The notes beneath the pieces were generated by a model. The model had not been told where the DNA came from. It worked only from the letters and a program-made list of their open reading frames with translations, and ran no database searches. Of a stretch of DNA of 41,316 nucleotides, positions 16,586 to 24,247 are shown one piece after another. This DNA is from Chersky-840 sp035532735 (GTDB lineage: Bacteria; Actinomycetota; Acidimicrobiia; Acidimicrobiales; UBA8190). The stretch covers positions 1-41,316 of the forward strand of contig DATKQM010000037.1 of NCBI GenBank assembly GCA_035532735.1. The letters run 5' to 3'. The number at the start of each line of letters is the position of its first letter. The first letter of the stretch is position 1. Position numbers and translations under genes: made by a program.

Positions 16586-16806
16586 GCGAGGCCAACACGC
16601 CCCGTGCACCGGTCGTCGTGTCGGTGCGGCCTGAGCCCGAGCCCGCCGTGTTGGCGGCCATCGTGGCCGCGGTCGAAGAGGCCTGGCCCCGCCCCCGTGC
16701 CGACGACGACGGCGGGGGCCCGAGGCAGCCGCCGTGGCGCTTCAGCGGTCGGTGGTGGACTCAGCCCGCGGCGTTGCGCCGGGATCGTCCTCGATCGAGT
16801 CGCTGA
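16582..16806 (+). CDS. Acyl-CoA carboxylase epsilon subunit
   Basis: A 74-residue small protein. The N-terminal VVVSVRPEPEPAVLAAIVAA and the C-terminal tryptophan/basic region fit the epsilon subunits of actinobacterial acyl-CoA carboxylases, which bind the beta core and raise activity. The GTG start at 16582 overlaps the pccB stop (GTGA), so the two are translationally coupled. The similarity is short, so the call rests partly on position. It converges with the mutase gene, 11 bases away. Confidence 0.82.
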   Translation: MSEANTPRAPVVVSVRPEPEPAVLAAIVAAVEEAWPRPRADDDGGGPRQPPWRFSGRWWTQPAALRRDRPRSSR

Positions 16807-16817
16807 TCCCGACTCCG

Positions 16818-18818
16818 TCAGGGCGCGGCGCGGCCCTGTCCGTCGCGATGGTGCTCGACCAGGGTGATCAGCTCGTCGACGATCCGACCGAGCTGGAAGT
16901 CCTTGGGCGTGAAGACCGCGGCGACCCCCTTGTCGCGCAGCACCTCGGCGTCTTCGGGTGGGATGATGCCGCCCACCACGACCGGGGCGTCGACGCCGAG
17001 GGCGCGTAGCCGGTCGAGCACCTCGGGGACGAGCTCGAGATGGCTCCCGGACAAGATGGAGATCCCCACCACGTCGACGTCCTCGTCGCGCGCCGCCACC
17101 GCGATCTGCTGGGGACTCAGCCGGATGCCTTGATAGATCACCTCGAAGCCCCCGTCGCGCGCCGCCACCGCGATCTGCTCGGCTCCGTTGGAGTGTCCGT
17201 CGAGACCGGGCTTGGCCACGAGAAGGCGTGGCGGCCCACCCGAGCGCTCCGCCAGGAGCCGGGCGCGCTCCCGGACTTCGCTGAGCTCCACACCCCGGTG
17301 CCCGACACCGCCACTCACGCCGGTGGGGGCGCGGTACTCGCCGAACACCTCGCGCAGTGCCCCGGCCCACTCCCCGGTTGTGCCGCCGGCGTGGGCGAGG
17401 GTGATCGTGGCCGGCATGAGGTTCTCGTTCTCGTCGGCCGCCACCCGGCGCAATTCGTCCAGAGCACGTTCGACAGCGACGTTGTCCCGCTGCGATCGCC
17501 ATGTCGCCACGTCGGCACGCAGCTGAGCTTCTTCGGCGGGATCCACCTTCAAGATGGTTGTGACGCCGTCGTCGGCCATCTCGAGGGGCGACGGCTCGGT
17601 CTCGGTGAAGGAGTTCACCCCCACCACGAGGAGGTCCCCGGTCTCGATGCGCCGTACCCGTTCGGCCTGACTGCGGACCAGGCGTCGCTTCAACTCGTCG
17701 ACCGCTTCGAACGCACCTCCCAGTTCGAGCACCTCGTCGAGCTCCTCACCCGCCGCGGCCACGAGCTCGGAGGTCTTGGCCTCGATCACGGTGGAGCCGT
17801 CGAAGATGTCGTCGTACTCGAGCAGGTCGGTCTCGAAGGCCAGGATCTGTTGGATCCGCAGCGACCACTGCTGGTCCCAGGGCCGGGGCAGGCCCAACGC
17901 CTCGTTCCAGGCCGGGAGCTGGATCGCCCTGGCCCGGGCGTCCTTGGACAAGGTGACGCCGAGTGCCTCGAGCACGATGCGCGGCACGTTGTTCTCGGGC
18001 TGGGCCTCGGTGAGCCCCAGTGAGTTGACCTGGACGCCATAGCGGAACCGCCGGAGCTTGGGGTCCTCGACCCCATAGCGCTCCAGACAGATCCGGTCCC
18101 ACATGCGGGTGAGGGCACGGACCTTGCAGGTCTCCTCGACGAATCGGATGCCGGCATTGACGAAGAACGAGATGCGCCCCACGACGGCGGGGACTTCTGA
18201 TTTCTCGATCTTTCCCGAGTCGCGCACGGCGTCGATGACGCCGATGGCCGTCGCCAGCGCGTAGGCGACCTCCTGGACCGGTGTGGCTCCGGCCTCTTGG
18301 AGGTGGTAGCTGCAGACGTTGATGGGGTTCCACTTGGGGACCTCGCGGACCGTGTAGGCGATCATGTCGACGATCAACCGGCGACTGGGCCCGGGCGGGA
18401 AGATGTACGTGCCGCGCGACAGGTACTCCTTCACGATGTCGTTCTGGGTCGTGCCCTGGAGCAGGCGACGGTCGACCCCAGTGTCCTCGGCGTAGGCGAT
18501 GTAGAGCCCGAGGAGCCATGCCGCGGTGGCGTTGATCGTCATCGAGGTGTTCATGTCCTCGAGCGGGATCCCCTCGAGGAGCTCGGCCATGTGGCCCCGG
18601 TGCACCACGGGGACGCCGACCTTGCCCACCTCGCCGGTGGCTTCGGGCGAGTCGGGGTCGTACCCGGTCTGGGTGGGGAGGTCGAAGGCAATCGAGAGCC
18701 CGGTCTGTCCCTTGGTCAGGTTGGTCCGGTAGAGCTGGTTCGACGCCCGGGCCGAGGTGTGGCCCGAGTAGGTGCGCATCATCCAGGGCTTGTCCCGACC
18801 ACCGTCTCGAGGTGCCAC
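16818..18818 (-). CDS. ecm: Ethylmalonyl-CoA mutase (B12-dependent)
   Basis: About 666 residues. It rearranges ethylmalonyl-CoA to methylsuccinyl-CoA with adenosylcobalamin. The N-terminal TIM-barrel begins KPWMMRTYSGHTSARASN and GQTGLSIAFDLPTQTGYD, with MNTSMTINATAAWLL. The C-terminal cobalamin domain carries DGHSNGAEQIA with the cobalt-binding His (near residue 545 counted from 18827). This form, with GEVGKVGVPVVH and one chain, resembles MeaA/Ecm more than the two-chain methylmalonyl-CoA mutase. The open frame starts at GTG 18827, but GGGGAGGT (18826-18833) lies 7 bases before GTG 18818, so I chose that. A 27-bp direct repeat lies inside the cobalamin domain (17084 and 17153). No MeaB-type chaperone is nearby. 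Confidence 0.92.
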   Translation of the reverse strand: MAPRDGGRDKPWMMRTYSGHTSARASNQLYRTNLTKGQTGLSIAFDLPTQTGYDPDSPEATGEVGKVGVPVVHRGHMAELLEGIPLEDMNTSMTINATAAWLLGLYIAYAEDTGVDRRLLQGTTQNDIVKEYLSRGTYIFPPGPSRRLIVDMIAYTVREVPKWNPINVCSYHLQEAGATPVQEVAYALATAIGVIDAVRDSGKIEKSEVPAVVGRISFFVNAGIRFVEETCKVRALTRMWDRICLERYGVEDPKLRRFRYGVQVNSLGLTEAQPENNVPRIVLEALGVTLSKDARARAIQLPAWNEALGLPRPWDQQWSLRIQQILAFETDLLEYDDIFDGSTVIEAKTSELVAAAGEELDEVLELGGAFEAVDELKRRLVRSQAERVRRIETGDLLVVGVNSFTETEPSPLEMADDGVTTILKVDPAEEAQLRADVATWRSQRDNVAVERALDELRRVAADENENLMPATITLAHAGGTTGEWAGALREVFGEYRAPTGVSGGVGHRGVELSEVRERARLLAERSGGPPRLLVAKPGLDGHSNGAEQIAVAARDGGFEVIYQGIRLSPQQIAVAARDEDVDVVGISILSGSHLELVPEVLDRLRALGVDAPVVVGGIIPPEDAEVLRDKGVAAVFTPKDFQLGRIVDELITLVEHHRDGQGRAAP
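17084..17179. repeat. 27-bp direct repeat inside the mutase gene
   Basis: A 27-base sequence beginning CGTCGCGCGCCGCC occurs exactly at 17084-17110 and again at 17153-17179, 69 bases (23 codons) apart and in frame. It encodes QIAVAARD twice in the cobalamin-binding domain. Confidence 0.9.
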
Positions 18819-18913
18819 GTCGCTCACCTCCCCATTCTCCCCCTGCCGGCGCCGGTACCGGCCCCTCGGAGTCCCTCCGACCCGCTCCCGGTCCCCACTC
18901 GGAGGGGAAACAG

Positions 18914-19768
18914 CTACTTGCGGTAGTCGAAGAAGCCCTGGCCCGACTTCCGGCCGAAGAGCTCGGCGGCCACCATGCGTCGCAGCAGCGGGACCGCCGC
19001 ATAGTTCGGGTCGCGGAACTCGTCATAGAGAGCGTCGAGGATCGCCAGGCTCGTGTCGAGGCCCACCAGGTCGAGCAGGGCGAAGGGCCCCATGGGGAAC
19101 CCGCAACCCCCCTTCATGGCGGTGTCGATGTCGTCCCGGGTGGCGACGCCGTTCTCGAGGAGACGCACTGCGTTGTTGAGATAGGGGAAGAGCAGGGCGT
19201 TGACAATGAACCCGGCCTGGTCCTTCACCTCGACCGGCGTCTTCCCGCATGCTTCGGCGAGCTCCTTGGCCGCAGCCACCGTCGCGTCGGAGGCTGTGAT
19301 GGGCCGGACCACTTCGACGAGGCTCATGACCGGGGCGGGGTTGAAGAAGTGGATGCCGCACACCTGATCGGGTCGGCCTGTTTCCATCGCCATCTCGACA
19401 ACGGGGAGTGTCGAGGTGTTGGTGGCCAGGATGGTGTGCTCGGGGCAGATGCGGTCGAGCTCGGAGAAGAGGTGCTTCTTCACCCCGAGGTCCTCGACGA
19501 CCGACTCGATGACGAGGTCGCATCCGGCCAGCTCGCCGAGGTCCGACACCGCGGTGACACGCGACAGCGCACCATCGCGGTCGGCTTCGGCCAGCTTGCC
19601 CTTGTCCACCTGACGCGCCAGCGACTTCTCCATGGCGGCGACCATGCCCTCGGCCGTGCTCTGGGCCCGGGAGCGCAGGACGACCTCGAAGCCGTGCACC
19701 GCCATGGTCTCGGCGATGCCCGAGCCCATGATCCCCGATCCGACGATTCCTACCTGCTTGATCGACAT
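18914..19768 (-). CDS. hbd: 3-hydroxybutyryl-CoA dehydrogenase
   Basis: A 284-residue L-3-hydroxyacyl-CoA dehydrogenase that interconverts acetoacetyl-CoA and 3-hydroxybutyryl-CoA. The Rossmann motif GSGIMGSGIAETM is at 10-22, the catalytic His lies in GIHFFNPAPVMSLVEVV, and the C-terminal domain has GFIVNALLFPYLNNAVRLLE and ends GQGFFDYRK. Length is typical. A TAACAT hexamer stands 7 bases before the ATG, so the mRNA may be leaderless. It supplies or drains the crotonyl-CoA branch between the thiolase and Ccr; NADH or NADPH preference is not visible. Confidence 0.95.
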   Translation of the reverse strand: MSIKQVGIVGSGIMGSGIAETMAVHGFEVVLRSRAQSTAEGMVAAMEKSLARQVDKGKLAEADRDGALSRVTAVSDLGELAGCDLVIESVVEDLGVKKHLFSELDRICPEHTILATNTSTLPVVEMAMETGRPDQVCGIHFFNPAPVMSLVEVVRPITASDATVAAAKELAEACGKTPVEVKDQAGFIVNALLFPYLNNAVRLLENGVATRDDIDTAMKGGCGFPMGPFALLDLVGLDTSLAILDALYDEFRDPNYAAVPLLRRMVAAELFGRKSGQGFFDYRK

Positions 19769-19775
19769 GGGCCGT

Positions 19776-19781
19776 ATGTTA
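19776..19781 (-). promoter_or_regulatory. -10 element of hbd (leaderless)
   Basis: TAACAT on the minus strand, 7 bases before the ATG. Confidence 0.55.
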
Positions 19782-19824
19782 CCGGCCGGTTACCTGATCG
19801 GCCCGTCCGATGGTGTCTGCCCTG

Positions 19825-20676
19825 TCAACCCCCTGCGCTGCGGATGGCGCGGCGCATGACGCGCGGCCCGCTCTCGATCATGAGGCGGGGCGAGATTCGG
19901 TAGATACGCCAGGGGATGCGGGCGTGGCGGGGGGTCACGATGATGGGCCGATTGCGCGCCACGCCATCGAGGACGTCCTCGGCGAGCGACGCGGCGGGAT
20001 AGGCCCGACCGATCATCTTGGTGAGCAGGGTCCTGGCGTTGGGCGCATGGGTGACCGGAGGGAGATCGGGAGGGTTGCCCTTGTCGAGAAGCGGGGTATC
20101 GATCACACCGGGGCACACCACGCTCACCCGGACACCGTGTTCGACGGCTTCCATCCGCAAGCTCTCGCTCAAACTGACCACGCCGTGCTTGGTCATACCG
20201 TAGGCCGTGAGCATGGGGGCGGGGAGCAGACCGGCCAGCGACGCCGTGTTGACGATGTGGCCGCTGCCTTGACGGATCATGATGGGATAGGCGGCCACGA
20301 CGCCGTGGATGACTCCGCGCAGGTTGACGTCGATGGTGCGATTCCAATGGGCCAGGGTGAGCTCGCGCACCGGCCCGGCCACGGCGATCCCGGCGTTGTT
20401 GAAGAGGAAGTCGAGATGGCCGTGGTCCTGGGCCACGCGCTCGACGAGAGACGCCACCGCCTCGGCGTCGGTCACGTCCAGGGCCACAGCCCAGACCCGA
20501 CCGGGTGGTCCCGCCTCCAAGGCGTCGGCGGCGGCCTTCGCTCCGCCTTCGTCGACATCGGCGAGAACCACGGTGGCGCCGCGCCGGGCCAATGCGCCGG
20601 CCAGTGCTTTGCCGATCCCCGAAGCGGCCCCGGTGACGATGGCGACGCGTCCTTGGTAGTGGGTGTCGTCGGGCAT
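19825..20676 (-). CDS. Short-chain dehydrogenase/reductase
   Basis: A 283-residue NAD(P)-dependent oxidoreductase. It has the cofactor motif TGAASGIG (15-22), the structural NNAG and the active-site YGMTK with the upstream Ser in NTASLAG. The C-terminal extension (after about 200) contains RTLLTKMIGRAYPAASLAED and ends with a basic tail. Substrate is not evident; it could reduce acetoacetyl-CoA or act on an unrelated alcohol or sterol-like compound. It follows a TAGGCT hexamer by 7 bases, so it has its own promoter. Confidence 0.9.
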   Translation of the reverse strand: MPDDTHYQGRVAIVTGAASGIGKALAGALARRGATVVLADVDEGGAKAAADALEAGPPGRVWAVALDVTDAEAVASLVERVAQDHGHLDFLFNNAGIAVAGPVRELTLAHWNRTIDVNLRGVIHGVVAAYPIMIRQGSGHIVNTASLAGLLPAPMLTAYGMTKHGVVSLSESLRMEAVEHGVRVSVVCPGVIDTPLLDKGNPPDLPPVTHAPNARTLLTKMIGRAYPAASLAEDVLDGVARNRPIIVTPRHARIPWRIYRISPRLMIESGPRVMRRAIRSAGG

Positions 20677-20683
20677 GGAGCCG

Positions 20684-20689
20684 AGCCTA
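20684..20689 (-). promoter_or_regulatory. -10 element of the SDR gene (leaderless)
   Basis: TAGGCT on the minus strand, 7 bases before the ATG. Confidence 0.55.
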
Positions 20690-20764
20690 GGCCTGCGCGG
20701 CCTCGCCGGCCCGGGCGTCGTCGAGCCGGCCTCGCCCGGGCCTGAGCACCGCGGCCGACGCCCC

Positions 20765-20770
20765 TACAGT
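20765..20770 (+). promoter_or_regulatory. -10 element of the S51-like gene (leaderless)
   Basis: TACAGT, 7 bases before the ATG at 20778; favours this start over GTG 20769, which would overlap the hexamer. Confidence 0.55.
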
Positions 20771-20777
20771 GACGGCC

Positions 20778-21461
20778 ATGGCCGGCACGAATGGGCCCTG
20801 CGGGCCACTGGCCCTCGTGGGCGGGGGCGAGTGGACCGACGGATGTGATTTCGACGCGGAGCTCCTGGCCGCCTCAGGCGGAGACGACGTTTTGATCCTG
20901 CCGACGGCGGCCGCCTACGAACACCCCGAGAAGGCGGTGGCGACGGCGACGACATGGTTCGCACGGCTCGGCGGTCGGGCTCGGGGTCTCATGGTGCTCG
21001 GGCGTGCCGATGCCGAGGATCCCGCCAACGCCGCGGAGGTACGGGCCAGTCGGTTCGTCTATCTCGGTGGGGGATCGCCCATGCATCTGCGATCGGTCCT
21101 GAAGGGATCGCCGGTGTGGGAGGCGTTGCTCGAGGCGTGGCGTCACGGGGCGGTGGTGGCGGGCTCGTCGGCCGGTGCCATGGTGCTCACCGACCCCATG
21201 GTGGACCCGCGCGGCGGCGCGTTGACCGTGGGCTTGGGCATGGTCGAGGAGTTGGCGGTGATCCCGCATTTCGGCGAGGAGAATGCCGAGAAGGTCCATC
21301 GCTCCATCGCCCTGGCTGCTCCGGGACTGCCTGTGGTCGGCCTTCCCGAGCGCACCGCGTTGATCCGTGACCCCGATGGCGGGTGGCGCCAGGCGGGCCA
21401 GGGCACCGCACAGGTGTACGTGAGCGGAAAACCCGCCGGGATCGACGCCCTGCCGCACTGA
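20778..21461 (+). CDS. Peptidase S51 / cyanophycinase-like protein
   Basis: A 227-residue protein with a class I glutamine-amidotransferase-like fold. The nucleophile elbow AGSSAGAM (128-135, Ser131) and the strand YLGGGSPMHL (95-104) are typical of the S51 family (dipeptidase E, cyanophycinase). The N terminus has ALVGGGEW and LILPTAAAYE. No signal peptide is seen, so it acts in the cytoplasm. Whether it cuts cyanophycin, Asp-dipeptides or something else cannot be told; no cyanophycin synthetase is in the window. It converges with the cyclophilin genes. Confidence 0.85.
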   Translation: MAGTNGPCGPLALVGGGEWTDGCDFDAELLAASGGDDVLILPTAAAYEHPEKAVATATTWFARLGGRARGLMVLGRADAEDPANAAEVRASRFVYLGGGSPMHLRSVLKGSPVWEALLEAWRHGAVVAGSSAGAMVLTDPMVDPRGGALTVGLGMVEELAVIPHFGEENAEKVHRSIALAAPGLPVVGLPERTALIRDPDGGWRQAGQGTAQVYVSGKPAGIDALPH

Positions 21462-21506
21462 GCAGGTGCGTCGCTCGTCAGAGCGTGTCGATCGACCTGT
21501 CCCCGG

Positions 21507-22061
21507 TCAGTCGGCTTCGACGATGGTGACGGACTCGATGGTGATCTTCTCTTTGGTCTTGCCCGAGCTCGATCCCAAGGCGTCGATGGCAGCCACGACA
21601 TCGAGCCCCGACACGACCTTGCCGAACAGCGAGTAACTGGGTGGCAACCGCATCCCGTCGGGGCCCGAGATGATGAAGAACTGGCTCCCGTTGGTGTTGG
21701 GCCCGGCGTTGGCCATCGCCAGCGAGCCCAGCTCGTAGCGTCCCGGGGCGGGGAGCTCGTCGGCGAACTTGTACCCGGGGCCGCCGGTGCCCGTTCCGGT
21801 GGGGTCGCCTCCTTGGAGCACGAAGCTCGGGATCACCCGATGGAAGACGATGCCGTCGAAGTAGTGGTATCGGGCCAGGAACACGAAGCTGTTCACGGTC
21901 CGCGGCGCTGCTTGGGGGTCGAGCGAGATGGTCATCGAACCGTGGGAGGTGACCATCGTGGCGGTGTAGTGCTTGGCTGCGTCGATGACCATGGGAGGCT
22001 CACCCTTGAAGGATCGGCGCTGGGCGCTCGAGCCGTCGGCAGCGGGCAATTCGACGGACAT
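21507..22061 (-). CDS. Cyclophilin-type peptidyl-prolyl isomerase, cytoplasmic
   Basis: A 184-residue cyclophilin that speeds cis-trans isomerisation at proline. Core motifs are present: FDGIVFHRVIPSFVLQGGDP with the catalytic Arg, GTGGPGYKF, and NTNGSQFFI. The open frame runs further upstream, but AGGAGG lies 5 bases before the ATG at 22061, which fixes the start. There is no signal or membrane segment. The next gene upstream is a membrane-anchored paralogue of the same core. Confidence 0.93.
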   Translation of the reverse strand: MSVELPAADGSSAQRRSFKGEPPMVIDAAKHYTATMVTSHGSMTISLDPQAAPRTVNSFVFLARYHYFDGIVFHRVIPSFVLQGGDPTGTGTGGPGYKFADELPAPGRYELGSLAMANAGPNTNGSQFFIISGPDGMRLPPSYSLFGKVVSGLDVVAAIDALGSSSGKTKEKITIESVTIVEAD

Positions 22062-22140
22062 GGGGACCTCCTGTGGGGGTTGTGTGCGAACGGTACCTGC
22101 GAACGCGACGTGGTCGCTCCGAGGGTACCGACGGGCCGAT

Positions 22141-22917
22141 CTACGAAGACGAGATGGTGACCGACAAGATGCGGTGGATGACCTTGGGGGGCGTGCCGTT
22201 GTCACTGGGGTTGGCGTTACCGTCCTTGTTGATCGTGGTGGCCACCTTGATCCCCGAAGTCACCTGCCCGAAGAGGGTGTAACTCGGCGCCAGGCTGGCT
22301 CCTTCGGACCCGGTGACGACGAAGAACTGGCTGCCGTTGGTGTTGGCGCCCGAGTTGGCCATGGCCACAGAGCCCACCGGGTACTGGGGGGTGGCCTTGG
22401 CCGGGAGCTCGTCGACGAACTTGTACCCGGGGCCTCCGGTGCCGGTTCCCGTGGGGTCGCCGGTCTGGTCCATGAAGCCCGGGACCACCCGGTGAAACGT
22501 CACGCAGTTGAAGAAATTCTTCTTGGCGAGGAAGACGAAGTTGTTCACCGTGATGGGGGCGTGCTTGGCGTCGAGGGTTATGACAAAGGTGCCTGCGTCG
22601 GTCTTCACCGCTGCTGTGTAGGTCTTGGCGGCGTCGATGGTCATGGCCGGCGGTTGCTTCCACGACGGTTTGTGCAGCGTGGTGGAGGGGCTCGAAGCAC
22701 AGCCACCTGCCACCGCAGCGTTGTCGGCCACCTCCTGAGCGGTCAGGACCTTCTTCGATGGCTTGAGGGCGATGAAGTAGACGAAGAGGATGACCGCCGC
22801 CACCACCACGATCGTGATCGCTCGCCGGTTCCGGGCACGCCGGCGGCGTTGGCGCTCCAAGGCTGCCATTTTGGCTTCACGCGCCGAGCGCTTGCGGGCT
22901 CGCTTGTCGGTAGGCAC
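22141..22917 (-). CDS. Cyclophilin-type peptidyl-prolyl isomerase, membrane-anchored
   Basis: A 258-residue cyclophilin. The basic N terminus (many Arg/Lys, 1-32) leads to one transmembrane helix (about 33-51, AITIVVVAAVILFVYFIAL), so the isomerase domain (from about 95) lies outside the membrane. It has CVTFHRVVPGFMDQTGDP, GTGGPGYKFVDELPA and NTNGSQFFVVTG. A Cys in GGCASS and another in NCVTF might pair outside the cell. The GTG start follows TATGGT by 8 bases. It is a tandem paralogue of the gene downstream. Confidence 0.93.
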   Translation of the reverse strand: MPTDKRARKRSAREAKMAALERQRRRRARNRRAITIVVVAAVILFVYFIALKPSKKVLTAQEVADNAAVAGGCASSPSTTLHKPSWKQPPAMTIDAAKTYTAAVKTDAGTFVITLDAKHAPITVNNFVFLAKKNFFNCVTFHRVVPGFMDQTGDPTGTGTGGPGYKFVDELPAKATPQYPVGSVAMANSGANTNGSQFFVVTGSEGASLAPSYTLFGQVTSGIKVATTINKDGNANPSDNGTPPKVIHRILSVTISSS

Positions 22918-22925
22918 GGCCCGCC

Positions 22926-22931
22926 ACCATA
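22926..22931 (-). promoter_or_regulatory. -10 element of membrane cyclophilin gene (leaderless)
   Basis: TATGGT on the minus strand, 8 bases before the GTG start. Confidence 0.5.
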
Positions 22932-22994
22932 CCGGCCAACGCCGGTTCTGATGGCTCGCCCGCTCCAGTGGAGGTAGAGGGTCCAGGCGCCCGG

Positions 22995-23000
22995 TAGCTT
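22995..23000 (+). promoter_or_regulatory. -10 element of lysC (leaderless)
   Basis: TAGCTT, 6 bases before the GTG start at 23007. Confidence 0.55.
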
Positions 23001-23006
23001 CGACGT

Positions 23007-24224
23007 GTGGCTCTGGTGGTGCAGAAATACGGCGGGACGTCGGTGAGTGACGCCGAGCGGGTGCGCGCCGTCGCTGATCACGTGGCTCGGACCCGGCGTC
23101 GGGGGACCGACGTGGTGGTGGTGGTGAGCGCCATGGGCAAGACCACTGACGACCTCATCCGGTTGGCGGGCGACGTGAGTGCCGTGCAGCCTCCGCGCGA
23201 GCTCGACATGCTCCTGACGTCGGGCGAGCGGGTGTCGGCGCCTCTGCTGGCGATGGCGCTCGCCGGGCTCGGCGTCGACGCCGCGTCCTTCACCGGCAGC
23301 CAGGCCCAGATCATCACCGACACCACCCATCTCAACGCCAAGATCGTCGAGGTCAGGGCCGACCGGCTGCGCGCCGCGCTGGCCGAGGGCAAGGTCCCCG
23401 TGGTGGCGGGATTCCAAGGGGTGTCGCTCGATCGGGACGTGACGACACTGGGCCGGGGCGGTTCGGACACCACCGCCGTTGCCCTTGCCGCTGCGCTCGA
23501 CGCCGATGCCTGTGAGATCTACACCGACGTGTCCGGGGTGTTCAGCGCCGATCCGCGCATCGTCCCCGAGGCACGCCGGCTGGCACGGGTGAGCTTCGAG
23601 GAGATGCTCGACATCGCCGCCAGCGGCGGGCGCGTCCTGGCTCTGCGCTCGGTCGAGTTCGCCCGTAACCACCACGTGCCCTTGCACGTCCGTTCGAGTT
23701 TCACCTGGGAGCCCGGTACCTGGGTGGTCGAGGAGGATCCGTCCATGGAACAGGCCGTCGTCACCGCTGTCACCCACGACATCTCCGAGGCCAAGGTGAC
23801 CGTCACGGGCGTGCCCGACAAGCCGGGCATCGCGGCGCAGCTGTTCAGGGCGCTGGCCGATCGGGATGTCAACGTGGACACGATCGTGCAGAACACGTCG
23901 TTGCACGGGACGACCGACATTTCCTTCACCGTTCCGAAGACCGATCTCGACGTCAGTCTCGACGTGGCCCGGGCCCTGGTACCGGAGATCGGCGCGGGCG
24001 AGGTGATGGGAGATGACGGGATCGCCAAGGTGTCGCTCGTGGGCGCCGGGATGCGCAGTCATCCCGGGGTGTCGGCCACCATGTTCGAGGTCCTCGCCTC
24101 TGCGGCCATCAATATCGAGATGATCTCGACATCGTCGATCCGACTCTCGTGCGTGGTGCGGGCCGATCGTGTCGAGGAGGCGGTACGGCTGCTGCACCAG
24201 GCGTTCGAGCTGTCAGACGGGTGA
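23007..24224 (+). CDS. lysC: Aspartate kinase
   Basis: A 405-residue enzyme that phosphorylates aspartate, the first step to lysine, threonine, methionine and diaminopimelate. The catalytic domain begins VVQKYGGTSV (4-13) and holds GRGGSDTTAVALAAAL. Two ACT domains follow for feedback control (about 260-330 with GVPDKPGIAAQLF, and about 345-400 with MRSHPGVSATMFEVL). An internal ATG at 23745 has its own strong ribosome binding site, so a separate beta (regulatory) chain is probably made. The asd gene follows after 23 bases with its own promoter hexamer. Confidence 0.96.
   Translation: MALVVQKYGGTSVSDAERVRAVADHVARTRRRGTDVVVVVSAMGKTTDDLIRLAGDVSAVQPPRELDMLLTSGERVSAPLLAMALAGLGVDAASFTGSQAQIITDTTHLNAKIVEVRADRLRAALAEGKVPVVAGFQGVSLDRDVTTLGRGGSDTTAVALAAALDADACEIYTDVSGVFSADPRIVPEARRLARVSFEEMLDIAASGGRVLALRSVEFARNHHVPLHVRSSFTWEPGTWVVEEDPSMEQAVVTAVTHDISEAKVTVTGVPDKPGIAAQLFRALADRDVNVDTIVQNTSLHGTTDISFTVPKTDLDVSLDVARALVPEIGAGEVMGDDGIAKVSLVGAGMRSHPGVSATMFEVLASAAINIEMISTSSIRLSCVVRADRVEEAVRLLHQAFELSDG
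23730..23736 (+). promoter_or_regulatory. Internal ribosome binding site within lysC
   Basis: GAGGAGG lies 8 bases before an in-frame ATG at 23745 (residue 247). Translation from it would give a 159-residue protein with both ACT domains, like the beta subunits known from Corynebacterium and Bacillus. Confidence 0.75.
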
Positions 24225-24235
24225 TTCGCGCCCGG

Positions 24236-24241
24236 TAGGAT
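24236..24241 (+). promoter_or_regulatory. -10 element of asd (leaderless)
   Basis: TAGGAT, 6 bases before the ATG of asd. Confidence 0.55.
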
Positions 24242-24247
24242 TGCGCG

